From Lachnospiraceae bacterium UBA1258 (GTDB lineage Bacteria; Bacillota; Clostridia; Lachnospirales; Lachnospiraceae), in NCBI GenBank assembly GCA_002308235.1, contig DBVS01000107.1:23871-48318 (forward strand): a stretch of DNA of 24,448 bases. The letters run 5' to 3'. A model generated the notes under the pieces. It was not told the DNA's origin, ran no database searches, and worked only from the letters and a program-made list of their open reading frames with translations. How positions within the stretch are numbered: position 1 is the stretch's first letter; each line of letters opens with the position of its first letter. Made by a program: the position numbers and the translations under genes. Below, piece by piece: positions 1 through 7,626 of this stretch.

Positions 1-240
1 TACATTTTCTGCGGCGGAGAGCTTACGAGAGCTTATCTTGATTATACAATGGACCCTCTTTACCATGTAATGAGCACCATTGTTAAGCTGAAAGAAGCAT
101 ATGTGGAGGTAAGCCGCATGGATACATCGGAGCCTGTTATGAGCAATACCGAGCGTGTTTATGCAGGGATGACCTACAACAGAAACATGATGAGTGAAAA
201 TTTGTCCCGCGCGGAAGGTAACAGAGGAATTTTAGCTTAA
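1..240 (+). CDS. C-terminal fragment of an unidentified protein
   Basis: An open frame enters from the left edge (first codon TAC at base 1) and runs for 79 codons to TAA at 238-240, so this is the 3' end of a gene whose start lies outside the window. The visible part is mostly helical-looking and charged, with a Cys-Gly-Gly near the left edge and no transmembrane segment. I do not recognise a family. It is separated from the Tad operon by an intrinsic terminator and a promoter, so it belongs to a different transcription unit. The ATG at 49 is internal and not a credible start, because the frame stays open upstream. Confidence 0.6.
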   Translation, partial: YIFCGGELTRAYLDYTMDPLYHVMSTIVKLKEAYVEVSRMDTSEPVMSNTERVYAGMTYNRNMMSENLSRAEGNRGILA

Positions 241-313
241 TCCGCAATATTATAAAAAATAAGAAGACCAAGAAGCGCGTATTTTGCTTTTTGACATGTA
301 AAAAATCAGAGAT

Positions 314-358
314 AACAAGGGTTTCGTGCCAATCGAAATCCTTGTTTTTAATTTTTAT
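314..358 (+). terminator. Rho-independent terminator after the leftmost gene
   Basis: A 13-bp stem (AACAAGG, a G-T pair, then TTTCG; closed by CGAAA and CCTTGTT) encloses the 7-base loop TGCCAAT at 327-333. It is followed directly by a T-rich tail (TTTTTAATTTTTATT). It ends the upstream unit 74 bases past its stop codon. Confidence 0.85.
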
Positions 359-399
359 TGATAAAAATTCACAAAAAAGCAAAACTTACAAAAAAACTA

Positions 400-428
400 T
401 TTACAAACCGAAAAAGCATAAATATAAT
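400..428 (+). promoter_or_regulatory. Sigma-A-type promoter of the Tad operon
   Basis: TTTACA at 400-405 and a perfect TATAAT at 423-428 are separated by 17 bases. The 50 bases upstream are very A/T-rich, as in an UP element, and contain the repeated words TCACA (369), TTACA (386) and TTACA (401). Transcription would start near 435, giving a leader of only about 25-40 bases before the first tad gene. Confidence 0.8.
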
Positions 429-475
429 CCACTTACAACTCATGAAGAACGGGTGGTGGTCTGTATGAACTGTTT

Positions 476-964
476 TTGATTCTTGCGGTTCTGCTCGTGA
501 CGGTTCTCATTGATGTGAGGATTCATAAGATTCCGAACATCGTTCTGATTCTTCTAATTGCGATTCAGATACTGTCAAAGTCATTTTCTGCAACAAATTT
601 TCTAACAGTTATAATAATCTTTTCAGTCTTATACTTTTTCTTTTCCATAGGAACCATAGGTGCCGGTGATTTAAAACTCATTGTGATCGTTTCAGCCGGA
701 TTGTCCCGGTCTGTTCTGTTTTTATCTCTTGTTTTTCCTACGGCAGCGATTCTTGCCGTGATCCGGATGCTCATAAACAAGAATTTTTATACGCGGCTTT
801 TTAACCTCCGTGAATATGTCAGACGGTCGTTAAGCGCGGGGAAAGTACTGCCTTATTTTGATGCGCCGACGGAAATGTGCGAAAGAAAAAAGTATTCTGT
901 ACATCTTTCCGTTCCCGTCTTTGTCGCATATCTTATCATGTGCTTTCTTGGGCTTGCGGCATAG
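476..964 (+). CDS. A24 prepilin peptidase (CpaA/TadV-like), first gene of the Tad operon
   Basis: This is a small polytopic membrane protein of about 162 residues. It has both aspartates of the A24 aspartic peptidases: Asp13 in the segment IDVRIHKIPN after the first membrane helix, and Asp65 in the GxGD motif GAGDLKL. Such enzymes cleave the leader of Flp pilin and pseudopilins at the cytoplasmic face of the membrane. The start is uncertain. TTG at 476 is the first standard start in frame, but homology-like sequence (LYELF) extends upstream to a CTG at 461, just after GGGTGGTGGT, and the frame is closed at 443. The promoter at 400-428 fits either start. The frame ends in TAG, and the next gene begins 22 bases later. 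Confidence 0.85.
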   Translation: MILAVLLVTVLIDVRIHKIPNIVLILLIAIQILSKSFSATNFLTVIIIFSVLYFFFSIGTIGAGDLKLIVIVSAGLSRSVLFLSLVFPTAAILAVIRMLINKNFYTRLFNLREYVRRSLSAGKVLPYFDAPTEMCERKKYSVHLSVPVFVAYLIMCFLGLAA

Positions 965-986
965 GGACACGTCTCGGAGGTTTTGT

Positions 987-1970
987 GTGAAAAGCTTTGT
1001 CATTTATTCGCCCGACGAAAGATACGCCGGGAAAATCTATGAGTACATCTGTGCAAAATTGAAGGAAAATCATGAAGTGCTTCTTTTTACGAAGATAGAA
1101 CCGTTGGAGGATTACCTTGACGCAACCCGCGCGGACATATTGCTTGCGGAAACAGGGGAAGAAGACGATTACATGAAAAGTCACGCCGATATTTTCGTTC
1201 GTCTGTCAGAAGAAAATCCCGAAAATCCTGACGATAATTCCGTCTGCAAATATTCCTCCGCGGAAGATTTGCTACGCAAAGTCATGAGTATTTGCGCTGC
1301 CGGCAACACTGTTGATCCCGATAGGGAAAGACTCGCAGGCTCCTGCGAAGTGATCGGTGTGTATTCGCCCGTAAAGAGATGCTTTCAAACAACGTTCGCT
1401 ATTACTCTCGGGCAGATACTCGCCGGAAAAAGAAAGACCCTTTACCTCAATTTCGAGGGATTCTCGGGGTTTGACATAATCCAGGGGAAAAGGCACAAAA
1501 ACGATCTTATGGATCTTCTGTACTTTTCAGAGTGCGATCTCGGGTCTTTTTCATACCGGGTCAACAGTATGGCAGAGCGGATAGGTGAGCTTGACTACGT
1601 GCCACCCGTGAGAATCTATACGGGGTATATGGATGTCAACAAAGCTCAGTGGCTTAAACTGATTCGCAGGATCAAAACAGAAACCGACTATGAATGCCTG
1701 ATCCTCGACCTGTCCGATTATATTTCCGGACTTTTCGATATCCTGGCGGAATGTGAAGAGATCTACACGATCACAGGCGACGGAGAACTTGCCGCGGCAA
1801 AGATTGCTCAATACGAAGTCCTTCTTTCCGAAGGAGGGTATGAGGAGTTACTGCAGAAAACCAAAAAGGTCAGGATCCCAAGATTTACGGGAATTCCCGG
1901 TGATTTTGAAATGCTTCCGTACTCAGAGCTTGCGGACTTTATCAAGAATCACATGGAGATCGGTTCATGA
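987..1970 (+). CDS. TadZ/CpaE-like pilus assembly protein with degenerate P-loop
   Basis: A 327-aa soluble protein lying between the prepilin peptidase and CpaF, the usual place for TadZ/CpaE. The start is the GTG at 987, chosen because GGAGG at 976-980 sits six bases upstream; the open frame extends further back but overlaps the previous gene. Residues 1 to about 110 look like an atypical receiver-like domain (SFVIYSPDERYAGKIYEYI). From about 119 a MinD/ParA-like fold begins, but the deviant Walker A region reads SPVKRCFQTT: the signature lysine, the glycines and the P-loop lysine are all replaced. A later segment, CLILDLSDY, resembles the MinD Walker B strand. TadZ proteins localise the secretion machine to the pole; this one probably cannot hydrolyse ATP. 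The stop overlaps the cpaF start (ATGA). Confidence 0.8.
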   Translation: MKSFVIYSPDERYAGKIYEYICAKLKENHEVLLFTKIEPLEDYLDATRADILLAETGEEDDYMKSHADIFVRLSEENPENPDDNSVCKYSSAEDLLRKVMSICAAGNTVDPDRERLAGSCEVIGVYSPVKRCFQTTFAITLGQILAGKRKTLYLNFEGFSGFDIIQGKRHKNDLMDLLYFSECDLGSFSYRVNSMAERIGELDYVPPVRIYTGYMDVNKAQWLKLIRRIKTETDYECLILDLSDYISGLFDILAECEEIYTITGDGELAAAKIAQYEVLLSEGGYEELLQKTKKVRIPRFTGIPGDFEMLPYSELADFIKNHMEIGS

Positions 1971-3184
1971 GTCCCGCAGAATTTGAAAAAACCAAAGAAA
2001 AGGTCCGAAGTCTTGTGGTCGAGCACATGGATTTTTCGAAGGAAACCGGTGACGAAGAGGTTTTCGGACTTATAGACGATATGCTTTTGCTGCTCCCGGA
2101 AAAAGCAACCATCTCGCTACCCGAAAGGGTAAAGCTTCGGAGGGAAATCTATTATTCCCTTAAAAAGCTGGATATTATCCAGGAGTATCTTGAGGATGAT
2201 TCGGTGACGGAGATCATGATCAACGGCTCCGAAGGGATCTTCATAGAAAGAAACGGTATCGTCGAAAAAAGCGACAAAAAGTTTACAAAGGGCGGACGCC
2301 TTGATGACATAGTTCAGCAGATTGTAGCCTGCTGCAACAGAGCCGTCAACGAAGCAAATCCCATTGCGGATGCGAGACTTCCTTCGGGAGAACGCGTAAA
2401 CATCGTGCTTCCCCCGGTGTCTTTGATAGGCCCCGTCATTACCATAAGGCGGTTTCCGGCCGTTCCCATAACCATGGAACGTCTGCTTGAATTAAAGTCC
2501 GTCTCATCAGAAGCCGCAACATTTTTAAAAAGGCTCGTTGAGGCAGGCTACAACATTTTTATTTCGGGTGGTACCGGTTCCGGTAAGACCACATTCTTAA
2601 ATGCGTTATCGCAGTATATTCCGCCGAAAGAAAGAATAATAACCATCGAGGACAGTGCAGAGTTAAGGCTTCTTCATGCCGAAAATCTGGTCCGTCTCGA
2701 AGCAAGGGTCTCAAATACGCCCGATTCAAAGCCCGTCACCATCAGGGACCTTATTAAAACTGCCCTGAGAATGAGGCCGGAAAGGATCGTGGTGGGCGAG
2801 TGCAGAGGGGAAGAAGCCCTGGACATGCTCCAGGCCATGAACACGGGGCATGACGGAAGTCTCTCCACGGGACATGCAAATTCCTCCGCGGATATGCTTG
2901 GCAGGCTTGAAACCATGGTGCTTACGGGGGCGGATCTCCCGCTAAGAGCCGTGAGAAGTCAGATAGCAAGCGGAATTGACATTATCGTTCATCTGGGAAG
3001 GCTCAGGGACGGTTCGCGAAAGGTACTGGAAATAACGGAAATAACGGGGATCAGGGACGGGGAGATCACTCTGAATGTCCTGTTTTCCCTTAAAAACGCG
3101 CATCTTGAAAAGACGGGCAGTCTTAAAAACGTCGACAAGCTTATCAAAGCTTTTGGCGAAGATGCGGTGGGAGAGATCGGATGA
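1967..3184 (+). CDS. cpaF: CpaF/TadA-type secretion ATPase
   Basis: A 405-aa type II/IV secretion ATPase powering assembly of the Flp pilus from the cytoplasmic side. The N-terminal domain (1 to about 165) is followed by a RecA-like domain with a canonical Walker A, GGTGSGKTT (201-209), an Asp-box-like ITIEDSAEL (225-233), a Walker B-like RIVVGECRG (273-281) and a His-box, MNTGHDGSLSTGHAN (291-305). Length and all motifs agree with intact CpaF. The ATG at 1967 overlaps the tadZ stop by four bases, and GGAG lies about eight bases upstream; the 3' end overlaps tadB by four bases. The whole assembly segment is therefore translationally coupled. Confidence 0.96.
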   Translation: MSPAEFEKTKEKVRSLVVEHMDFSKETGDEEVFGLIDDMLLLLPEKATISLPERVKLRREIYYSLKKLDIIQEYLEDDSVTEIMINGSEGIFIERNGIVEKSDKKFTKGGRLDDIVQQIVACCNRAVNEANPIADARLPSGERVNIVLPPVSLIGPVITIRRFPAVPITMERLLELKSVSSEAATFLKRLVEAGYNIFISGGTGSGKTTFLNALSQYIPPKERIITIEDSAELRLLHAENLVRLEARVSNTPDSKPVTIRDLIKTALRMRPERIVVGECRGEEALDMLQAMNTGHDGSLSTGHANSSADMLGRLETMVLTGADLPLRAVRSQIASGIDIIVHLGRLRDGSRKVLEITEITGIRDGEITLNVLFSLKNAHLEKTGSLKNVDKLIKAFGEDAVGEIG

Positions 3185-3918
3185 ACTATATCGAATACAA
3201 ACCCGGCATATACGAAATACTTACGGCGGCGGCGATATATGCAGGCCTTGACGCTGCGGTATCATACTTCTTTTACAGGTCATTCATCGCTTTCTTTGTC
3301 CTGCTTCCGGGTTTCGTACTGTTTTACAAAAGATTTTTGAGAATAAAGCAGCAGGAAAGACTTCGGCGCCTCTCGGAGGAATTCGCCGAAACTCTTTACA
3401 GTGTCAGTAACGGAATGAACGCAGGTTATTCCATGGAAAACGCGTTTTTGGGTGCCTACAGGGATTTAAAGCTTTTCTACAGGGATAAAAGCATAATGGC
3501 CGGGGAAATACTGATTATCAGAAAAGGCCTCGGGGTCAACATGACTCTTGAGGATTTAATAGACGACCTCGCCAAAAGAAGCGGGGAAGAGAACATAGCG
3601 GCCTTTTCCGATGTGCTTAAATGCGCAAAGCGCTATGGAGGAAATGTCACGGAGGTATTAAGGACTACGGCCGAAGGCGTTCGCGAAAAGATTCGTGTCG
3701 ACAAAGAAATCAAGCTGCTTATCACAGAAAAAAAGCTGGAGTTGCGAATGATGGAGGTCCTGCCGTTCTTTATCCTCATGTATCTGGGGATAACCTCCGT
3801 GGGATATTTCGATGTTTTGTATGAGGGACTGTTCGGGCGGATATTTATGACCGCGTGTCTCTTTGTATACGGCTTTGCGGTCTTTATGGCCGAAAAGCTT
3901 ATGAGGATCAGGGTTTGA
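3181..3918 (+). CDS. tadB: TadB-like pilus inner-membrane platform protein (T2SSF domain)
   Basis: A 245-aa membrane protein with hydrophobic segments near residues 12-46 and two more at about 193-240. They bracket a cytoplasmic helical T2SSF (GspF-like) domain that starts with RRLSEEFAETLYSVSNGMNAGYS, the usual opening of TadB/TadC domains. TadB and TadC form the membrane platform on which CpaF acts. The ATG at 3181 overlaps the cpaF stop (ATGA), and the end overlaps the TTG of the next gene. It is shorter than proteobacterial TadB (about 320 aa), which is common in Firmicutes. Confidence 0.88.
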   Translation: MNYIEYKPGIYEILTAAAIYAGLDAAVSYFFYRSFIAFFVLLPGFVLFYKRFLRIKQQERLRRLSEEFAETLYSVSNGMNAGYSMENAFLGAYRDLKLFYRDKSIMAGEILIIRKGLGVNMTLEDLIDDLAKRSGEENIAAFSDVLKCAKRYGGNVTEVLRTTAEGVREKIRVDKEIKLLITEKKLELRMMEVLPFFILMYLGITSVGYFDVLYEGLFGRIFMTACLFVYGFAVFMAEKLMRIRV

Positions 3919-5123
3919 AAGAAGAAAAAAAGAAAAAGATCCTGCTTTGCGGAGTGATTATTTTTCTCGGATTTATCCTCTATTTTACTTCCGGCAGCAG
4001 TCAAACGAAGATACCGGAAAACAGGCTGTTTGTAGGAAACAAAAAGGGGCAGAGCACGGAATATGTCATAGATGCAAAGTATGGTGAAAAGGAAGTCTCC
4101 TCCATCGAGATTTCACTGGAGCCTCCGGATTACACAGAGGAAGAATTGCTGATCCTTTTTGAAGAATGTAAGGAGGCTTCGGTTTCAAAGCTGCTTGGCG
4201 AAAATGAGGATATTTCCATGGTCACAAGGGATCTTAACTATTTTAAGGAATTAAAGGGTTACCCCTTTTCCTTTGAATTTGAATGTGACGATCCCGGCTT
4301 TATAGACGAAAAGGGTGAACTCGTCACGGGGGAAATATTTGATACGACTGTTTACATTACAGTGGGCTATAAGTCCTTTTCGGAGGCTTTTGGCATAAAG
4401 ATCCACGCCGAACCGGGTCAGGAGATAAAAGAAAAACTGAATAGAGAAAGAGTAGTCGGACTTATCGCCGAAGAGCTTGAGAATGCCATGAATATGCCCG
4501 GTGACGACGACTATGCTTCTCTCCCGGAACGGCTGGACGGAGAAATCGTAACCTACAATTACAGCAAAAAACCGAGAAACCCCTTGTATCTGGTGGGTGC
4601 GTCGGTGATCTGTGTTTTACTTCTTTTTGCTTTTAAGAAAGACAGGGAAACAAAAGAAGCCCTGTTTAAGAAGGAGATCTTGGCGGATTATCCCCTTCTT
4701 TTACAAAAAACCACCATGTATATGTCGGCCGGAATGACGATAAGGAACATCTGGCCCATGGTTTATGAGGAAGCAAAACGCGCGGGGCTTGAAAACCGCC
4801 CGCTGTATGCGGAGATCGGATTTCTCATCAATGAGCTTAAGAGCGGTCTATCCGAAAAAACCGTTTACAGGGAATTCGGAGAGAGAACGAAAACCAAAGA
4901 AACGGTGAGGTTTTCGGCGCTGCTTGGAAGAAACACAAAAAACGGAGACTCAAAGCTTGCGGATCTTTTACGTGAGGAGGCGGAAAATGCTTTTACCGGA
5001 CGAAAACAGCGGGCGGTGAAGGCAGGGGAGGAAGCGGGAACGAAGCTGCTTTTTCCGATGATGGTGCTGCTTGCGGATATGATGGCGATAATCATGGTCC
5101 CGGCTTTTATTTCAATCATGTAA
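3915..5123 (+). CDS. tadC: TadC-like platform protein with large extracytoplasmic insert
   Basis: A 402-aa protein. TTG at 3915 is chosen as start because it forms a four-base overlap (TTGA) with the tadB stop and has GAGG/AGGG sequence just upstream; the open frame continues back into tadB, but that overlap would be long. After a lysine-rich start comes a membrane helix (about 9-25). Then follow roughly 195 residues of acidic, soluble sequence, a second helix (about 222-240), and a T2SSF-like helical domain (KEILADYPLLLQKTTMYMSAGMTI) ending in a C-terminal membrane segment (about 378-402). Ordinary TadC has no such soluble insert. With the N-terminus inside, the insert would face the cell wall, where it could contact the growing pilus; that role is inferred from topology alone. 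Confidence 0.85.
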   Translation: MKEEKKKKILLCGVIIFLGFILYFTSGSSQTKIPENRLFVGNKKGQSTEYVIDAKYGEKEVSSIEISLEPPDYTEEELLILFEECKEASVSKLLGENEDISMVTRDLNYFKELKGYPFSFEFECDDPGFIDEKGELVTGEIFDTTVYITVGYKSFSEAFGIKIHAEPGQEIKEKLNRERVVGLIAEELENAMNMPGDDDYASLPERLDGEIVTYNYSKKPRNPLYLVGASVICVLLLFAFKKDRETKEALFKKEILADYPLLLQKTTMYMSAGMTIRNIWPMVYEEAKRAGLENRPLYAEIGFLINELKSGLSEKTVYREFGERTKTKETVRFSALLGRNTKNGDSKLADLLREEAENAFTGRKQRAVKAGEEAGTKLLFPMMVLLADMMAIIMVPAFISIM

Positions 5124-5139
5124 ACAAAGGAGAAAAAAC

Positions 5140-5313
5140 ATGAAATGCAAAGGATTTAAGGAACTTATGAAGGAAGAGGACGGAATGGGTACAGTCGAGA
5201 TAATACTCATCATTGTTGTTCTCGTGGGACTCGTTATCATATTTAAGAAGCAGATAACGAACATTATCACTTCACTCTTTGACAAGATCACGGACCAGAC
5301 GGATAAACTTTGA
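5140..5313 (+). CDS. flp: Flp-type major pilin precursor (57 aa)
   Basis: A 57-codon gene preceded by AAAGGAG nine bases before ATG, the strongest Shine-Dalgarno in the operon, as expected for an abundant subunit. The product begins with a short charged leader ending in EEDG, then MGTVE and a continuous hydrophobic stretch (IILIIVVLVGLVIIF), and ends with a short polar tail. Cleavage after Gly15 would put Glu20 at position +5 of the mature pilin, the type IV pilin rule. The mature subunit would be 42 residues and is probably the Flp1-like family. It is the only member of the pilin-like set that is nearly all transmembrane helix, so I take it as the structural pilin. Its stop overlaps the TTG start of the next gene. 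Confidence 0.9.
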   Translation: MKCKGFKELMKEEDGMGTVEIILIIVVLVGLVIIFKKQITNIITSLFDKITDQTDKL

Positions 5314-6707
5314 AGAAGGGTTATATCACTGTTCTGTTTACAATAGCCATGGCTCTGTGCATGTCCCTGTTCCTGGTGATGATTTACGGGGTCAGGGAGA
5401 ATGCTTTGAGAATGCGGTGCAAAGAGGCGGCCGACATATCCATGACATCTGCTTTCGGTGAGTACCAGAAAACTCTTTGGAAGAAGTACGGACTCGTATT
5501 TGTGGATGCGGGGTACAACGGAAAAACGGAATCGGTCATCCTGTCCGAGGAGCGCTTCAGGGATTGCATGAACGCCAATTTCGATGAAAAACCTGACGAG
5601 CTCGGAATCGGAAAGGATCTTTTAAAACTGAATTGCACATCTGCAGAAACGGTAAACATCCGGTTTGCGACAGATGACAACTGCAATGCGGTAAAAAAAC
5701 AGGCCGCCCTTTGCATGAAGCAAAAATATGGCTTGGAGTACATAAGTGCTTTATATAACGCAGCCTTTGCCTGCAACGAATTCGAACTGACGGCAGACGG
5801 TCTTAACGGAAAGATTGAAAACGCCATGGATAAGCTTTCCGGTGTGAAGGATAACTATGAAGTCAAAAAGTGGACCGACAAGCTTGAAAATGCGATTACG
5901 GAAAACGGAAGCGTTTCTCCCTTCAGCATGCTTTCCCTGGTTGTGACCGATACTTCGGGAATCTCGAAAAAAGCGGTCGCATCTTCTTCGCTGGCTTCAA
6001 AACGGGACCTTAACAAAGGAAATTACAAAAGCAATGACACAGGCTTTGCAGACGGCCTTTTCTTTAAGGAATATCTGATAGAAAAGTGCTCCAACTACCT
6101 TTCGAAAGATGACGAGACCGCCCTTTCCTACGAAACGGAATATCTTATCAAAGGGGCGGAGAGCGATGCAAAAAATCTTTCTTCCGTAGTGAATCGGATA
6201 CTGATTCTTCGGGAAGCGGCCAATTTTGCGAGCATATACAAGGATTCCTTCAAGATGGGGATTATCCGTATGATCACGGGGGCTATAGCAATTATCCTGC
6301 TTTCTCCGGAATTAAAGGAGCCTCTGGCCGTGCTGGTTGCTTCCGCCTGGGCATACATAGAGAGCCTGAAGGACGTAAAAGTTCTGTTGAAGGGCGGAAG
6401 AGTCCCTCTTCTGAAAGGCTCCGACGATTTCTACACGGATGTGATGAATTCCGGGTTTGAAGGGCAAGTCGAGGAGAAGGGACTGAGCTATGAAGATTAT
6501 CTGCGGGCTTTCATCCTTCTTGTGGGGGATGACGTTTTGGCGGAGCGCTTTACGGACCTGCTTGAATTAAATGTAAGGAAAATCGATGGCAATCCGTATT
6601 TCAGAATGGACTTTTGCTTCGATGCATGGACGGTAAGAGCCTTTGTGCTCAGTGGGTACGGATATGATTACGAAATATTGAGAACCCGCGATACGGAGGT
6701 GAAATAG
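5310..6707 (+). CDS. DUF5702-family TadG-like pilus-associated protein
   Basis: A 465-aa protein from a TTG start that overlaps the pilin stop (TTGA). The N-terminus is a short KKGYITV motif followed by one membrane helix (about 5-28), then ENALRMRCKEAADISMTSAF and EYQKTLWKKYGLVFVD. This pattern is typical of the DUF5702 proteins that accompany Tad loci in Clostridia and replace TadG. The rest is a large extracytoplasmic region with a second hydrophobic stretch near residues 316-350. The function is unknown; a minor pilin or assembly-scaffold role is inferred from position. The TAG stop (6705-6707) already lies inside the left arm of the long inverted repeat that follows, and an unused GGAGGT stands ten bases before the stop. 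Confidence 0.8.
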   Translation: MKKGYITVLFTIAMALCMSLFLVMIYGVRENALRMRCKEAADISMTSAFGEYQKTLWKKYGLVFVDAGYNGKTESVILSEERFRDCMNANFDEKPDELGIGKDLLKLNCTSAETVNIRFATDDNCNAVKKQAALCMKQKYGLEYISALYNAAFACNEFELTADGLNGKIENAMDKLSGVKDNYEVKKWTDKLENAITENGSVSPFSMLSLVVTDTSGISKKAVASSSLASKRDLNKGNYKSNDTGFADGLFFKEYLIEKCSNYLSKDDETALSYETEYLIKGAESDAKNLSSVVNRILILREAANFASIYKDSFKMGIIRMITGAIAIILLSPELKEPLAVLVASAWAYIESLKDVKVLLKGGRVPLLKGSDDFYTDVMNSGFEGQVEEKGLSYEDYLRAFILLVGDDVLAERFTDLLELNVRKIDGNPYFRMDFCFDAWTVRAFVLSGYGYDYEILRTRDTEVK

Positions 6708-6856
6708 AGGGTAAAAACGATGTTCTTTTCGCGGTATCATTTACCTCCCACAGGATATTAACGAACTTACCGAATAATAAAACGAACACTTTCTCTCCCC
6801 GAATCTATCTTTCTAAAGACTCTATCACTGCGAAAAGAATATCGTTTTTACCCTCT
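6706..6856 (+). repeat. 151-bp element with 27-bp inverted arms inside the Tad operon
   Basis: Left arm 6706-6732 and right arm 6830-6856 are inverted copies differing at one base (G6722 faces T6840, a G-U pair in RNA). Pairing continues inward for three more pairs (6733-6735 with 6827-6829), giving about 30 bp of stem around a roughly 91-base A/T-rich centre. No protein of useful length is encoded, there is no U-run after the stem, and I see no clear target-site duplication. The element occupies the only sizeable gap in an operon whose other genes overlap. It could be a small inverted-repeat (MITE-like) insertion or an RNA hairpin with a role in expression. The left arm contains the end of the DUF5702 gene; the right arm ends five bases before the tadE start. 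Confidence 0.85.
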
Positions 6857-6861
6857 TTATC

Positions 6862-7626
6862 ATGAATTCAAAGCATAAAGCAAGCGTTACCGTGGAGGCT
6901 CTTTTGATCCTGCCCGCGGTACTGACGTTTTTCATATTCATCTGCCGGATCATGGAGCTATTTTACGTCCATTCCGAGATCGGCGGCATAGTGAACAAGA
7001 CGGGAAACAAAATCGTTTCCTACTCCTATGCATACGAGCGGTTTGCTTCTGACCTGACCGGTAATAAGGAGGCTGCAAGCCTCGCAGCTTCGGGAGCGGC
7101 ATCGGAACTGATGCTTCGAACCGCGATCTCAAAGTCGGGGGCATACAAAGAAATATCGGGCCTCATCTGCGAACTGAGCCGCGTCAATCTTGACGGGGAA
7201 GTGAGGCTGTCCGCGGTATACACGGTCAAATTCCCGATAAAATTGCCGTTTTTAAGCGGAGTCCTTTTAAAAAACAGTTTTTACTCAAAACTGTACACAG
7301 GCTGTAACCATGAGCCATCATCGGATGAATATGTTTATATCACCAGACACGGAAAGGTCTATCATACGATCGACAACTGCAGGGCCTTAAAGGTCACCGT
7401 CACGGCGGTTTCGGAGCATGGGGTAAAAGAAAAGAGAAACAATTCCGGGGCGAAATACTATCCGTGCGAGAAATGCGGGAAGCAGTCCCCGGCGGGAGAA
7501 GTGTATATCACGCCCTACGGAAACAGATACCACACGGACCGGAACTGTTATGAAATAAACACAGAAATATTCAAGATACCAAAAAACCAGGTCGGAGGCA
7601 GAAGAAAATGTCTATTTTGTCCGTAA
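6862..7626 (+). CDS. tadE: TadE-family pseudopilin with duplicated C-terminal Cys/His modules
   Basis: A 254-aa protein. The KASVTVEALLILPAV start with Glu12 followed by a membrane helix (12-35) is the TadE signature. After an extracytoplasmic region of about 110 residues come two related modules. The first is VYITRHGKVYHTIDNC... with H168, C173, C202 and C205; the second is VYITPYGNRYHTDRNC... with H224, C229, C250 and C253. Both have H-x4-C followed by C-x2-C, which suggests two metal-binding or disulfide sites outside the membrane. The ATG at 6862 must be the start because the pilin-like signature begins six residues later, yet no Shine-Dalgarno lies directly before it; the upstream 20 bases are pyrimidine-rich. 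The 3' end overlaps the next gene by 19 bases. Confidence 0.85.
   Translation: MNSKHKASVTVEALLILPAVLTFFIFICRIMELFYVHSEIGGIVNKTGNKIVSYSYAYERFASDLTGNKEAASLAASGAASELMLRTAISKSGAYKEISGLICELSRVNLDGEVRLSAVYTVKFPIKLPFLSGVLLKNSFYSKLYTGCNHEPSSDEYVYITRHGKVYHTIDNCRALKVTVTAVSEHGVKEKRNNSGAKYYPCEKCGKQSPAGEVYITPYGNRYHTDRNCYEINTEIFKIPKNQVGGRRKCLFCP

Noticed and set aside
291..318. TTGACA followed by a weak -10 upstream of the terminator
   Set aside because: The -10 candidate is poor and transcription from it would run straight into the terminator at 314-358.
6706..6856. The long inverted repeat as an ordinary rho-independent terminator
   Set aside because: The stem is long and A/T-rich, there is no U-run after it, and the genes on both sides belong to the same pilus system.
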